A stretch of DNA of 64,000 nt from Planctomycetota bacterium (GTDB lineage Bacteria > Planctomycetota > SZUA-567 > H5-PLA8): contig JABTUM010000001.1 in NCBI GenBank assembly GCA_015075375.1, forward strand, positions 2,103,201 through 2,167,200, written 5' to 3'. Of the stretch, positions 8,059-17,528 are shown one piece after another. Every line of letters starts with the position of its first letter. Position 1 is the stretch's first letter. Under the pieces are notes generated by a model. It was not told where the DNA came from and did not search any database. It saw nothing but the letters and a program-made list of their open reading frames with translations. A program made the position numbers and the translations under genes.

Positions 8059-9405
8059 ATGGATAGGAAGAACCGATCCGTTCAAGCCGGCGCCGCGGGA
8101 CTGATCTGGGCCGTGCTCTGCGCGCCGGCGCTTTTCGGCGCACAGGCCGGCGGCGATCTGGTCCGCAACGCCAAGGCGATCGAAAAAGCCGTCGTGGACA
8201 GCGCGGCGCGAATCGTCCCGGCGTACGTCTTCATCGGAGGCGGATCGGGCGTCCTGATCGGCCCCGACGGCCTGATGCTCACCAACGACCATGTCGCCGG
8301 CGAAAAGAAGCGCTGGACCGTCCGCGTCGGCACGCAGGACTACCAGGCCGACTTGCTGGGCACCGACCGGCACGGCGATATCGCCGTCCTGAAGCTGCGC
8401 AATGCCCAGGGCCTTGCATACGTGGAATTCGCCGACAGCGATGCGCTGGTGGTGGGACAGCAGGTAATCGCGGTGGGCAACCCCTTCGCCACGGCCGGCG
8501 CCGACGGCGACCCGACTCTCACGCTGGGCATCATTTCCGCGCTGCACCGCTTCATGGACGGCTACAGCGACTCGATCCAGACCGACGCACCGATCAATCC
8601 CGGGAACAGCGGCGGTCCGCTCCTGACGCTCGACGGCAAGCTGGCCGGGATCAACGGGCGCATCGCCACGCGCTTCGGCGCCAAAGCCAACACCGGCATC
8701 GGCATGGCCATTCCCGCCAATCAGATCAAGCGTTTCCTCCCGCACTTCGAGCAAGCGAAAGGCGGGCACGTCTACCACGGCATTCTGCGCGGATTGGTCG
8801 GCGACCCCGAGGAGGCCGACGGCATCCAGAACGGCGCCGAAGTGAAGGAGGTGGTCATCGGCAGCCCCGCCGAGAAAGCCGGCTTCAAGGTCGGCGACCG
8901 CATCACGCATGTGGGCGACCAGAGCCTGCTGAATTACAACCGCTTCCTGGGGGTGTTGGGCACCTATCCGGCCGGCGCGGAGTTGGACCTCACCGTCCGG
9001 CGCGGCACGGAAACCGTGAAACTGAAAACCACGCTGGAAGCTTTTCGCCCGGGCGACTTCGGCCTGTGGAACAAACAGCAGCCTTTCAATCAGCCCTTCG
9101 AAGTCGAGAAAATCTTTCCGAATCTGGCGGCCGCTAAAGCCGGATTGAAACCCGGTGACCGCTTCCTATCCATCGAAGGCAACCCGGTCCCGAATATCGT
9201 CGCGCTCATCCAATGGATGCAGGAGCGCACGCGCAGGCGCGGCGGACCGATGCTTGCGGGAGACACGCTTACCGTCAAAGTCGCGCGGAAAGAAAACGGA
9301 GCCGAACAGGAAGTCGAAGCCGAAGTCACGCTCACCTGCGCCTACGATACGCCCCCTCGCCCGCAGGGCCAAGGCCCCAACCAAGGCGGCCGGCGCAGGC
9401 GCTGA
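8059..9405 (+). CDS. HtrA/DegP-family serine protease with two PDZ domains
   Basis: The 448-residue envelope protease has a signal peptide at about 1-30. The catalytic triad is complete: His78 in LTNDHVAG, Asp107 in HGDIAVLKL and Ser184 in NPGNSGGPL. Two PDZ domains follow at about 235-325 and 345-435, and the C-terminus is basic (GGRRRR). DegP-like proteins degrade or refold damaged envelope proteins and can form cages. The start ATG is 4 bases after the stop of the double pseudoprotease, so the two are translationally coupled. Its TGA directly abuts the stop of the convergent threonine aldolase gene. Confidence 0.93.
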   Translation: MDRKNRSVQAGAAGLIWAVLCAPALFGAQAGGDLVRNAKAIEKAVVDSAARIVPAYVFIGGGSGVLIGPDGLMLTNDHVAGEKKRWTVRVGTQDYQADLLGTDRHGDIAVLKLRNAQGLAYVEFADSDALVVGQQVIAVGNPFATAGADGDPTLTLGIISALHRFMDGYSDSIQTDAPINPGNSGGPLLTLDGKLAGINGRIATRFGAKANTGIGMAIPANQIKRFLPHFEQAKGGHVYHGILRGLVGDPEEADGIQNGAEVKEVVIGSPAEKAGFKVGDRITHVGDQSLLNYNRFLGVLGTYPAGAELDLTVRRGTETVKLKTTLEAFRPGDFGLWNKQQPFNQPFEVEKIFPNLAAAKAGLKPGDRFLSIEGNPVPNIVALIQWMQERTRRRGGPMLAGDTLTVKVARKENGAEQEVEAEVTLTCAYDTPPRPQGQGPNQGGRRRR

Positions 9406-10467
9406 TCAGTCCTTCAAAATGCCCGCCGCCAGCTTCAAGGCGGCGTCAATCTGCGCTCGCGTCACGTCGCGGTGCGTGACCATGCGCAAGCGCTCGCCCA
9501 GCGCCAGACACCACACTCCGCGTTCGGTCAGTGCCCGCCCCAGCCACGCCGTGTCGCCTTTGCGCCCGCGGTATTCGATGAACAGAATGTTCGTCTGCAC
9601 GCCGGCCGGATCGGCAACGATGCCGGGCAATTCGGCGAGTCCCTCCGCGAGCCGGCGCGCGTTCGCGTGATCGTCGGCGAGCCGTTCGAGATTGGGCGTC
9701 TTCAGCGCTTCCAGCCCCGCCGCCGCCAAAATGCCCGCCTGGCGCATCCCGCCGCCGAGCATCTTGCGCAAGCCCACGCCGCGCGCGACCAAGTCATGAG
9801 AGCCGCAGATCAGCGACCCCGCCGGCGCGCCCAGGCTCTTCGAGAGACAGAAACTCACCGAATCGGCCAGCGCGGCGATTTCGCGCGCGGGCACGTTCAA
9901 TACGGCGGCGGCATTGAAGATCCGCGCGCCGTCGAGGTGCACCTTAATCCACGGCGCCCGCTCGCGCGCCGCAGCGATGGGCGCGCGCAAGTCCGCGACG
10001 CTCAGCGCGGTCCCGCCGCAATAGTTGTGCGTGTTCTCCAGCGCCAGCAACGTCGTCGTCGCGTGGTGGCTGTTGCCCCCGGAAATCTCGGCGCCGAGGT
10101 GGATGCTCGCACGAACTTGCGCCGGATCCAGCCGACCGCGGTCGTCTTCGGGAAGCGCGCATTTGTTCACCTGCGCCAGCCGCGCATACGCCGCCGATTC
10201 CGCGCTGTTGATGTGGCTGCGCGCGCCAACCAGAATCTCGCTCCCTGCCGGCGCCTGGGCCATTACACCGATCAGGTTGGCCATGCAACCGCTGGGCACG
10301 AAGAGCGCCGCGGGCTTGCCCACCAGTTCGGCGGCGCGTTCCTGCAGCCGGATCACGGTCGGATCGTCGCCGAAGACGTCGTCGCCGACCTCGGCCTCGG
10401 CCATGGCGCGGCGCATGGCCGCATCGGGGCGAGTGACAGTGTCGCTGCGCAGGTCGATGGGGGTCAC
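9406..10467 (-). CDS. ltaE: Low-specificity L-threonine aldolase (PLP enzyme)
   Basis: The 353-residue protein is a fold-type I PLP enzyme of the threonine aldolase family. The N-terminal [11 protein letters not shown] motif and the [11 protein letters not shown] segment are typical, and the PLP lysine is expected in [11 protein letters not shown]. The reaction cleaves threonine or allo-threonine to glycine and acetaldehyde. Its ATG overlaps the stop of the upstream antiporter gene by 4 bases (ATGA), so the two are coupled; no metabolic link between them is obvious. Confidence 0.92.
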   Translation of the reverse strand: MTPIDLRSDTVTRPDAAMRRAMAEAEVGDDVFGDDPTVIRLQERAAELVGKPAALFVPSGCMANLIGVMAQAPAGSEILVGARSHINSAESAAYARLAQVNKCALPEDDRGRLDPAQVRASIHLGAEISGGNSHHATTTLLALENTHNYCGGTALSVADLRAPIAAARERAPWIKVHLDGARIFNAAAVLNVPAREIAALADSVSFCLSKSLGAPAGSLICGSHDLVARGVGLRKMLGGGMRQAGILAAAGLEALKTPNLERLADDHANARRLAEGLAELPGIVADPAGVQTNILFIEYRGRKGDTAWLGRALTERGVWCLALGERLRMVTHRDVTRAQIDAALKLAAGILKD

Positions 10468-12437
10468 GGCTTCTCCTTCGGTTCCGGTTCGTCGGCCTGG
10501 GCCGGCGGAGCGGCGGCAGGACCGCCTGTACCCGAGCGTGCCGCGCTGCTCGGCAAGCGCCGGGGCGATTGGGGCATAACCATCGTAAAGCCCGTGCGCA
10601 ACGCAATCTCCCCGCGAATTCTGCGCGCTTCGCGTTCGATCTCCGAATCCTGCGCCCCGATATCATGCAAAAGGAAGCGCGCCAAGCCAACGGCTACTTC
10701 GGTTTCTTCGAAGCTGACGCCGCTGGCGCCCGCGCCGTCCAGCATGGTCCGTTCGGCCAGATAGCGCGCTCGCGTGAAAATTCTCACGTCACTGTTCATC
10801 AACCGGGCCGTCGCCACCACGGGCAGCCGGCCCGGCAGATCGGGCAAGGTCACCAACAGGTAAGCCGCTTGCCGGATGCCCGCGGCCTCCAGCACCTCCC
10901 GCCTTCCGGCGTCCCCGTATACGGCCGCGATGTTGAGCGTATTCAGACGCCGAATCGTCTCCAGGTTCAGGTCGACCACCGTGGGCTGGATGCCGAAATC
11001 CTGCAAGATGCGCGTCAACGTCTTGCCCACCGGACCGTATCCGACCACGACGGCGCGTAGCGCCGCCAGTTCTTCGGCCGGTAGCACCGAAACTACGGGT
11101 GCCGCCCCGGACACAGCAGGCGCGGTAGCAGCGGCAGGTGTAGCGGTCGTAGGAGCGGCCTGAATCGGCACGCCCTCGGGTGGGGTCGGCACGCCGCTGC
11201 GCCGACGCCCTGGCGCTTGAGGCTTGCTCGACCCCCAACGCTGGGCCGCCGCGTTCACATAGATCGAAAACCGCCCGCTCCATGCCGCCAACACGGGGGC
11301 CAGGAGCATGGAGAGCAGCGATAGGGCCAGGATAAATTTTTGCAGCCGTTCGGAAAGCATGCCCAGCGCATCGGCCTGCTGAGCCAGCACGAAAGAAAAC
11401 TCTCCTACTTGAGACAGGGGAAGTGCCACCCCCGCCGCGATGGCGATCGGCACGCGGGCCGCCAAAAGCGCCACGATGGCCACACCGAATTTCAAAGCGA
11501 GAATGATTATCAGGGCCAGGACCAGCCAATGCGCATGGTTAACCACGTAGCTTAAATCCACCAGCATGCCCACCGATACGAAGAAGAAACCGAGTGCGAG
11601 GTTTCGCAGCGTCCCGAGATCCGCCAGAATCTGGGTCGTGAAAGGCGTCTGGGCGAGCACCAGTCCGCCGAGAAACGCGCCCAGCGCCATGGAGGCGCCC
11701 GCGAACTGTGCCGCCAGCGCGACGCTCAGGCATCCGCCCAGCGATAGCAGCGAGAACGCCTCCGGCACCCGCACCAGCGCCGCCTTCTCGAAGATCCACG
11801 GCAACAGGAAGCGGAACATCGTGAACAGAATCGGCAAGCCCACGAACAGCACCGCCAGTTGGGTCACCAGCGAAGCGCCACCGGGTGCGGCCTCCGTGGC
11901 TCCCCCATCCGGATGGCTCTTGAAAAATCCCTGGCATAGCGGCAAGAGCGCCACCACGAAGATCGCGGCAATATCCTGAAAGAGCGAAACGGTCAGGAAA
12001 ACACGAGCGCGCTGCGAATCGGCTTCCCGCCGGTCCTCGAAGGTTTTCATCACCAGAGCGGTGGAACTCATGGCCACCATAAAGCCCAGCACCGCCGCTT
12101 CGACAAAACCCACGCCCATGGGCAGCATCAAGAGGCCCGAGAATCCGGCCGTAACCAGCACCTGCAACCCGCCGCCCACCACGCAAACCATCAGCATCGC
12201 CCGCGCATCGGACAACCGAAATTCCAGTCCAATAAAGAACATCAGCAAAATGACGCCCAGGTTGGCTAACGCGTCGGCGCCATTGCCCTCCAGGCCCATG
12301 GACTCCTTAAAGGGTGAGACCAATACGCCCAACGCGAGGTATCCGATGATGGGCGAGAGGCGCCAGCGCTGCAGCAGCCAGACCAGGAGCGCCGCGCTCA
12401 GAGTCATTACGGTGACAAGGACGAAGGGATCGCGCAT
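10464..12437 (-). CDS. CPA2-family cation:proton antiporter with RCK/TrkA-N domain
   Basis: The 657-residue membrane protein has about 12-13 transmembrane helices in the first 400 residues (Na+/H+ exchanger fold, CPA2 pattern). A Pro/Ala linker follows, then a Rossmann TrkA-N domain beginning at [20 protein letters not shown] (about 465-590). It resembles KefB/KefC and other K+ or Na+ efflux antiporters gated by nucleotide binding. It lies downstream of the K+ channel and anmK and overlaps the aldolase gene. The exact ion is not decided by sequence. Confidence 0.9.
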   Translation of the reverse strand: MRDPFVLVTVMTLSAALLVWLLQRWRLSPIIGYLALGVLVSPFKESMGLEGNGADALANLGVILLMFFIGLEFRLSDARAMLMVCVVGGGLQVLVTAGFSGLLMLPMGVGFVEAAVLGFMVAMSSTALVMKTFEDRREADSQRARVFLTVSLFQDIAAIFVVALLPLCQGFFKSHPDGGATEAAPGGASLVTQLAVLFVGLPILFTMFRFLLPWIFEKAALVRVPEAFSLLSLGGCLSVALAAQFAGASMALGAFLGGLVLAQTPFTTQILADLGTLRNLALGFFFVSVGMLVDLSYVVNHAHWLVLALIIILALKFGVAIVALLAARVPIAIAAGVALPLSQVGEFSFVLAQQADALGMLSERLQKFILALSLLSMLLAPVLAAWSGRFSIYVNAAAQRWGSSKPQAPGRRRSGVPTPPEGVPIQAAPTTATPAAATAPAVSGAAPVVSVLPAEELAALRAVVVGYGPVGKTLTRILQDFGIQPTVVDLNLETIRRLNTLNIAAVYGDAGRREVLEAAGIRQAAYLLVTLPDLPGRLPVVATARLMNSDVRIFTRARYLAERTMLDGAGASGVSFEETEVAVGLARFLLHDIGAQDSEIEREARRIRGEIALRTGFTMVMPQSPRRLPSSAARSGTGGPAAAPPAQADEPEPKEKP

Positions 12438-12565
12438 GAAGTACCGTGAGTCGTGACGCTCTTGAACAGCCGAAGACCGAAAGCGGCCAGGAAGTTACCG
12501 GAATTCGGTCCGCAGCGTTGTACCCGCAAGGCCGGTCGATTTTCAATCGTACTGTCGCACTATCT

Positions 12566-12802
12566 TCACGCGAAGCAGATCTGGCCCAGTACGCGCGGTC
12601 CGTCGGCGCCGGTGGCCGAAGGCAGATTGCCCGGCCGCCCCAGGATGGCCTCCCGCGCCAGGAGCGCGCACTTGATCGGCGCCGCGAAGATGCCAAGCGC
12701 GAGATAAACGAGGATCGGGGACCGCTTGAAGCGCTGCAGGATCCAAGCCAAGCCAGCGGCGACCAGAGTCAGCAAGATCAGTGCGAAAAACAGCCCATAC
12801 AT
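12566..12802 (-). pseudogene. Chimeric remnant: antiporter N-terminus joined to anmK C-terminus
   Basis: This 78-codon open frame joins two unrelated gene ends. Codons 1-44 resemble the start of the downstream CPA2 antiporter (shared LQR..SPI..YLALG pattern, roughly half identical). Codons 45-78 are nearly identical to the last residues of AnmK (LPSATGADGPRVLGQ and flanks). A 98-base block here (12571-12668) matches the 3' end of anmK (13975-14072) with about 9 mismatches. Just downstream, 12501-12517 matches the 3' end of the K+ channel gene (12911-12927) at 16 of 17 bases. It looks like the fusion scar of a once-duplicated anmK-channel-antiporter block. A functional one-helix peptide is possible but unlikely; there is no clear ribosome-binding site. 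Confidence 0.75.
12571..12668. repeat. Direct repeat of the anmK 3' end
   Basis: Ninety-eight bases repeated in the same orientation at 13975-14072 with about 91 % identity counted by eye. Both copies encode the AnmK C-terminal residues on the minus strand. The pair spans about 1.4 kb and could support recombination that deletes the K+ channel gene between them. Confidence 0.8.
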
Positions 12803-12895
12803 GGAGAAGTGCGTCCTTAATGACCGGTGGCACTTGTGGCGGCAGGACGGCGCAAACGGTATCCGACTTCAAAATCGATTCAAGCCGACGGCCTT

Positions 12896-13948
12896 TCAGA
12901 CCTTGGAAGCGAAATCGGTCCGCAGCGCGATCAGGTCTTCGGTGCGGCCCAAGGCCACGACAATGCAGCCGGCGTGGAGCTTGAAGTCCGCCTTCGGGTT
13001 GTAGACGAAGCCGTCATCGACGCTTTTCCGCGCCGCCAGCACCAGAATGCCCCGGTCGTGCAGACCCGACGTACCCAGCGTGCGGTCAAGCATTGCGCTC
13101 CCGTCCCCAACCGTCAATTCCTCCAGGCGGTAGTTGTTCACGCGGTCGCGCAGCATCTGGTCCAGGAAACCGACCACCGTCGGCCGGACCAGTTCGCTGA
13201 CCATGCGCATCCCGCCGATCTCGGTGGGATTGATGCAGCGGTCCGCGCCGGCCGAACGCATCTTCGGCGCGGCCATGGGATCGATCACCTTGCTCACGAT
13301 TTTCAGCTTCGGGTTCAAACGGCGCGCAGAAAGCACCAGAAACAGATTCTCCTTGTCGTCGGTCAAGACCGAGATCAGGCCGCTCGCGTTCACAATCCCC
13401 GCCTTTTGCAGAACTTCGTCGTCCGTGGCGTCGCCGACCTCATAAAGGAAGGATCCCAATTCCGCGGCGAGGCTGGCAAGTTCCTCCCCGTTACGGTCGA
13501 TGACCACGAAGGGCCGCTGCGTCTTGAGCAGTTCCTCGATCACGTGCTTCCCCGTGGTACCCGCCCCGCAAACGATCAGATGCTCGTGCATGTGCGCCAT
13601 CTTCTTCTCCATGTGCCGCCGCCGCAGCACGTCGCTCAACATCCCTTCGAACAACAGCGCCATGATATTCGAGAGTACGAACGTCGGCACGGCCACGCCA
13701 ATCAAGGCCAGCAGCATCGTGAACCAGACCGCCAGTTCGGCGTGCTCCAGGTTAAGGATGTCGCCGTAGCCGATGGTGCTGAGGGTGATCACCACCATGA
13801 ACAGGCATTTGGTAAAAGTCCAGTCTTCGCGGCCGTAGTAATGCCCCAACCCGTAGTAGACGCTGGTGCTGAAGAGCGTAATGCCCAGCAGCACCAAGGC
13901 GCCGATCAGCAGCCAGCGCAGCGGGTTAAAAGAAAAGGATGAGGCCAC
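12896..13948 (-). CDS. Two-TM potassium channel with RCK (TrkA-N/TrkA-C) domains
   Basis: The 350-residue product has an N-terminal helix at about 10-30, the K+ selectivity filter TLSTIGYGD near residue 60 and a second helix at about 70-95. A cytoplasmic Rossmann RCK_N domain follows (HLIVCGAGTTGKHVIEELL, about 122-240), then an RCK_C-like domain. This is the MthK/Kch layout. RCK_C domains of such channels are c-di-AMP or Ca2+ targets in other bacteria; cdaA in this window makes c-di-AMP control plausible but unproven. The gene starts 21 bases after anmK on the same strand. Confidence 0.92.
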   Translation of the reverse strand: MASSFSFNPLRWLLIGALVLLGITLFSTSVYYGLGHYYGREDWTFTKCLFMVVITLSTIGYGDILNLEHAELAVWFTMLLALIGVAVPTFVLSNIMALLFEGMLSDVLRRRHMEKKMAHMHEHLIVCGAGTTGKHVIEELLKTQRPFVVIDRNGEELASLAAELGSFLYEVGDATDDEVLQKAGIVNASGLISVLTDDKENLFLVLSARRLNPKLKIVSKVIDPMAAPKMRSAGADRCINPTEIGGMRMVSELVRPTVVGFLDQMLRDRVNNYRLEELTVGDGSAMLDRTLGTSGLHDRGILVLAARKSVDDGFVYNPKADFKLHAGCIVVALGRTEDLIALRTDFASKV

Positions 13949-13969
13949 GGAGGCGATCTCCCAGCCGCA

Positions 13970-15187
13970 CTAGGCGAAGCAAACCTGGCCCAGGACGCGC
14001 GGACCGTCGGCGCCGGTCGCCGAAGGCAGGTTGCCCGGCCGGCCCTGGATGGCCTCCCGCGCCAGCAGCGCGAAGGCCATCGCCTCCTTGGCTTTCACGG
14101 GCATCCCGTAGTCGTCCGAAAGATGGATCGCGACGGAACCGAACTCATGGCGCAGCCGGGCCATAAGCACCGGATTCAACGCGCCCCCGCCCGACAGCAC
14201 GATCTCGCCCACCGCATGCTTGGACTTGATCCAGTTCACGTACGCGAGATGCAGCGAAATCGCCGTGAAGTCGGTGACGGTGCGCAGGATGTCCGTCGGG
14301 CGCACCGATCGCTTGATGCCCCACTCGTACAATTCGCGCGCGTACTTCACGCCGAACTCTTCGCGCCCCGTAGATTTCGGAGGCTTGCGCTGCAGGAACG
14401 GATGCTTCAGCAGGTGCGACAGGATGTACCCGTCCACCTGCCCCTGAGCGGCCAGAGCGCCGTCCTTGTCGTACAACTGCTTGCCCACCGTCATGAGCTG
14501 GATCATCGCGTCGATCAGCATGTTGCCAGGCCCGGTATCGAAGGCCAGCACGTCCTCGGGATTGCCGTTCGGCGGAAGGAAGGTGAAGTTCGAGATGCCG
14601 CCGATGTTCACCGCCAGCCGCGCACGCTCGTCGTGGGTCAGCAGCAGGTAATCGACGTACGGCACCAGCGGCGCACCCTGTCCGCCGGCGGCCATGTCCC
14701 GCGCTCGGAAATTGAAAACCACCGGCACGCCCAACTGCTCCGCGATCATCGCCGGCTCGCCGATCTGCAGCGTGCTCCCGATACGCTCGGTCACACCCGT
14801 CGCCAGGATGCCCGGATCCATCCGCGGCGGCAGATGCGCCACCGTCTGACCGTGGCTGCCGACCAGATGCACGTCCTGCGGCTGCATGCCCGCCTTCTCG
14901 ATCACCGCCGCAGCCGCCCGCGCGAAGGTCGAGCCCACTCGAAAGTTCAACCGGCAAACGTCCTCGGTTTGAGCTTCCCCGCGGCTGACCGCCAGAATGC
15001 GATCTTGCATCCGCGCCGAATACGGCTCCGTCACGAAAGCAATCAGCTTGATCCGCAGGCTGCCGCGCCCGCTGCCCGTGATCTCACACAACGCCGCATC
15101 GACCCCATCACAACTCGTCCCCGAGATTAACCCGACCACGAGCATCGGATCGGGCGGACTCAGTTGCTCTTGAAAGCTTCGTCCCAT
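13970..15187 (-). CDS. anmK: Anhydro-N-acetylmuramic acid kinase
   Basis: The 405-residue sugar kinase has the ASKHA-fold signature GLISGTSCDGVDAALCEI, the LVGSHGQTVAHLP segment and the VNIGGISNFTFLP phosphate-binding motif. AnmK converts 1,6-anhydro-MurNAc released by lytic transglycosylases into MurNAc-6-phosphate, so it indicates recycling of peptidoglycan. Its 3' end is duplicated about 1.4 kb downstream in a chimeric remnant. It heads the minus-strand run anmK, K+ channel, antiporter, aldolase. Confidence 0.95.
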   Translation of the reverse strand: MGRSFQEQLSPPDPMLVVGLISGTSCDGVDAALCEITGSGRGSLRIKLIAFVTEPYSARMQDRILAVSRGEAQTEDVCRLNFRVGSTFARAAAAVIEKAGMQPQDVHLVGSHGQTVAHLPPRMDPGILATGVTERIGSTLQIGEPAMIAEQLGVPVVFNFRARDMAAGGQGAPLVPYVDYLLLTHDERARLAVNIGGISNFTFLPPNGNPEDVLAFDTGPGNMLIDAMIQLMTVGKQLYDKDGALAAQGQVDGYILSHLLKHPFLQRKPPKSTGREEFGVKYARELYEWGIKRSVRPTDILRTVTDFTAISLHLAYVNWIKSKHAVGEIVLSGGGALNPVLMARLRHEFGSVAIHLSDDYGMPVKAKEAMAFALLAREAIQGRPGNLPSATGADGPRVLGQVCFA

Positions 15188-15386
15188 AAACGCGCTCTAC
15201 CTTATATTAAAGCTTCCGAAGCACGGCCCGTCTGGGGAGCTATTCTAGCAGCCACTTGGAAAAGTAGGCGGACCAATGGAAAACCCGCTGCCCGGTTCGT
15301 GCGTTTTTCCGCGGCTTGCACTTGAGCCCCAAGCCGGCTTCGGTATCTTGGTTCTCCACATTTTGAGTTTGCCTGCTCTTTAAAGT

Positions 15387-15473
15387 GCCCAGGTGGCGGA
15401 ATTGGCAGACGCGCTGGCTTCAGGTGCCAGTGGCCGCAAGGCCGTGGAGGTTCAACTCCTCTCCTGGGCACCA
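15387..15473 (+). tRNA. tRNA-Leu (anticodon CAG)
   Basis: The acceptor arms GCCCAGG (15387-15393) and CCTGGGC (15463-15469) pair fully, followed by discriminator A and an encoded CCA. The anticodon loop TTCAGGT gives CAG, reading CUG. The long variable arm (TGGCCGCAAGGCCGT) is typical of tRNA-Leu, and the T-arm reads GGAGGTTCAACTCCT. Confidence 0.97.
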
Positions 15474-15818
15474 CGTTGAATGAAGACCTCTCCCCCGATC
15501 CTGAGGTCCAGTCAAGACCATACTCCTAATATAGTCCAAAAATGATCGGCACAGCTTTTACCCGCATTGGGCGCTCCCGTATTGCGCATCTCAATCCTAA
15601 TGAACACCGTATCTAACTTGAGATACTCTAAGCACTTAGGGCACTCCATCAAAAAGGGATTGGTCCTGCTTAAGACTTGACGATAAGCCTGAAGCCGCTA
15701 CGCTCATGTGGTCCTGTGACTACCTTAATACGTAGCAGCTTCCTTCCGGTGCTGTTTGACCGGTGGTGTGCGGTTCAAGTCATGCAGTGGGCGTAATTGT
15801 AAACTCAGGAGGAACTCC
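15474..15818. other. Gene-free region between tRNA-Leu and the porin gene
   Basis: This 345-base stretch is lower in GC than its neighbours and holds no convincing gene. A GACCTC/GAGGTC hairpin (15485-15508) just after the tRNA could end its transcript. GTATCT/AGATAC (15609-15626) is a perfect 6-base inverted repeat. A weak promoter candidate for the porin is TTGACG (15677-15682), 16 bases, TACGCT (15699-15704). An AGGAGG site directly precedes the porin ATG. Confidence 0.45.
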
Positions 15819-17447
15819 ATGCCTCGCATGGGTTGGTTGTGGTCCTTGGCGATTTTGCTGGCGGTAAGCACCGGTGCATCGTGGGCGGGTGCCAGCGGCG
15901 AAGAGGTTACCAAGGCCGAATACGAACAGATGAAGAAGGAGCTGGACGATCTGAAGCGCCAGCTTGAGTCCACGACGCCGATCGGCCCGTCGAGCCCGGT
16001 GGTGGACGAGGCGCTGGACAACAAGTACGGCCCTAACGCTCGCGTGAGCACCCGGGCCGGACGGTTGACCATCGGCGGCTTGCTCCAGGTTTGGTTCTAC
16101 AGCATTCAGAACGACAACATCGGCTGGGTGGATACGCGGCAGTTGGCGGCGGTTCCGGGCGGAGCGGGCTGGGGCAGCAACGAAGCGAACGACAACGATT
16201 CGTTCCGCGTGCGCCGCAGCGAATTGCGCTTCAACATGGACATCACCGAGAACATCAGCGCGTACATCAGCATTGATCCGGCGCGCGAAGCGACGAGCTT
16301 CCCGAGCTTCCCTGGGAATCTGGCCACGGGTGCGAGCAACTCGCCCGGCGGCGTGATCAGCGGCGACGGCGTGGCCTTCACGAATCCGGGCGTCGCGGCT
16401 CCGGGCGGCGACGGCACGGAGTTCCAGTTGGGCCACGTCCGCAACGGCGACGTGCGCACCGGCGGCGGCGCGGCCAACCGCGCGCTGCAGGACGCTTACA
16501 TCAACTACCACGGCGTGATCCCGCACCACGATTTCACGGTCGGTCAGTTCAAGCGCCGCTTGGGTGAAGAAGGCACGCGCGACAGCAAGGACCTCGATTT
16601 CGTCGAGCGCGCGATGATCACGCAGCTCGCCGACCTGCGCGACCTGGGCATCCAGGCGCACGGTTCGTGGTGGGATGAGCGCTTGCAGTACTGGGTCGGC
16701 GGGTTCAACGGCGCGGGCACGGCTTTCCAGCAGCGCCAGAACCGCGCGAACGATAACGATCAGCTCGACTTCGTCGGCACCATCCTCGTCCGCCCGCTCT
16801 GGAACGACGAGAAGTGGGGCAGCATCGAAATCGGCTACAGCTACTTGGGCGGCTTGGGCGGCGAAGACGGGACGGCCTTCGCGCACGGCACCCTGAATCC
16901 TTCCGACGGTCTGGCGCGCCGCGAGACGTGGCACAGCCTGCAGTACGGTTGGTTGCACTGGGCGGCGGGCACGGAAAGCCCGGTCCGCGGCTGGTGGGTG
17001 CGCGGCGAATGGGGCAAGTACCGCGACCGCTTCGCGCCGAACGAACTGGCTTATAACGTGGGCGGCGGGTTGACGGTCCAGGATCCGGCCGCGTTCACGG
17101 TGGACGGCTGGAACGTGAGCATGGGCTACAAGCTGAGCGAGAGCCTGTGGGCGGACGATGTGGGCGGCTGGGTCAAGCCCATGGAATTCGTCTTCCGCTA
17201 CGACGTGATGGAGAACCTCTTCTACCCGGACATCCCGAATCCGACCCGCCAGATCGACGTCTTCAAGACGCAGGTGATCACGGCGGGCGTCAACTACTAC
17301 ATCAAGGGTCACAACGCGAAGATCCAGTTCAACTACAACTGGGTCGTGGAAGACGACGACCAGGACTCCGGCGTCGGCCCGCCCACCCGGCAGTTGCGCG
17401 AAGTTCGCAACGACAACCTCGTCCTGAACTTCCAGGTCGGCTGGTAA
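15819..17447 (+). CDS. Outer-membrane beta-barrel porin with N-terminal coiled coil
   Basis: The 542-residue protein starts at the ATG at 15819 (AGGAGG 6 bases upstream) with a Sec signal peptide at about 1-25. A short coiled coil (EEVTKAEYEQMKKELDDLKR) lies at about 27-50. The rest alternates polar and aromatic residues like a 16-strand porin of the phosphate-selective O/P type. It ends in NLVLNFQVGW, an aromatic-terminal strand as used for BAM recognition. The N-terminal coiled coil resembles porins that tether to peptidoglycan. The substrate is not predictable. Strong initiation site and terminator suggest high expression. Confidence 0.88.
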   Translation: MPRMGWLWSLAILLAVSTGASWAGASGEEVTKAEYEQMKKELDDLKRQLESTTPIGPSSPVVDEALDNKYGPNARVSTRAGRLTIGGLLQVWFYSIQNDNIGWVDTRQLAAVPGGAGWGSNEANDNDSFRVRRSELRFNMDITENISAYISIDPAREATSFPSFPGNLATGASNSPGGVISGDGVAFTNPGVAAPGGDGTEFQLGHVRNGDVRTGGGAANRALQDAYINYHGVIPHHDFTVGQFKRRLGEEGTRDSKDLDFVERAMITQLADLRDLGIQAHGSWWDERLQYWVGGFNGAGTAFQQRQNRANDNDQLDFVGTILVRPLWNDEKWGSIEIGYSYLGGLGGEDGTAFAHGTLNPSDGLARRETWHSLQYGWLHWAAGTESPVRGWWVRGEWGKYRDRFAPNELAYNVGGGLTVQDPAAFTVDGWNVSMGYKLSESLWADDVGGWVKPMEFVFRYDVMENLFYPDIPNPTRQIDVFKTQVITAGVNYYIKGHNAKIQFNYNWVVEDDDQDSGVGPPTRQLREVRNDNLVLNFQVGW

Positions 17448-17474
17448 GTTCCAAAGCCGTGCTTGAAACCGTAA

Positions 17475-17508
17475 AGCGGGCGGCCTTCGGGCCGCCCGCT
17501 TGCATTTA
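17475..17508 (+). terminator. Rho-independent terminator after the porin gene
   Basis: A perfect 11-base-pair stem (17475-17485 with 17490-17500) closed by a TTCG tetraloop lies 28 bases past the porin stop. The following T-tract is weak (TGCATTTA). The hairpin could also serve the convergent dus gene ending at 17529. Confidence 0.85.
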
Positions 17509-17528
17509 GAGGCCGGCGCATCCGCTCG

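Noticed and set aside
9403..9408. TGATCA where the stops of the HtrA and aldolase genes abut
   Set aside because: Two stop codons TGA placed back to back always make this palindrome; no separate function is needed.
15202..15474. A 90-codon minus-strand open frame across tRNA-Leu
   Set aside because: It reads the antisense of the tRNA; such frames are common tRNA artefacts and the rest has no protein-like features.
15780..17312. A 510-codon minus-strand open frame opposite the porin
   Set aside because: Val/Arg-rich shadow of the porin gene; the porin has a signal peptide, ribosome-binding site and terminator.
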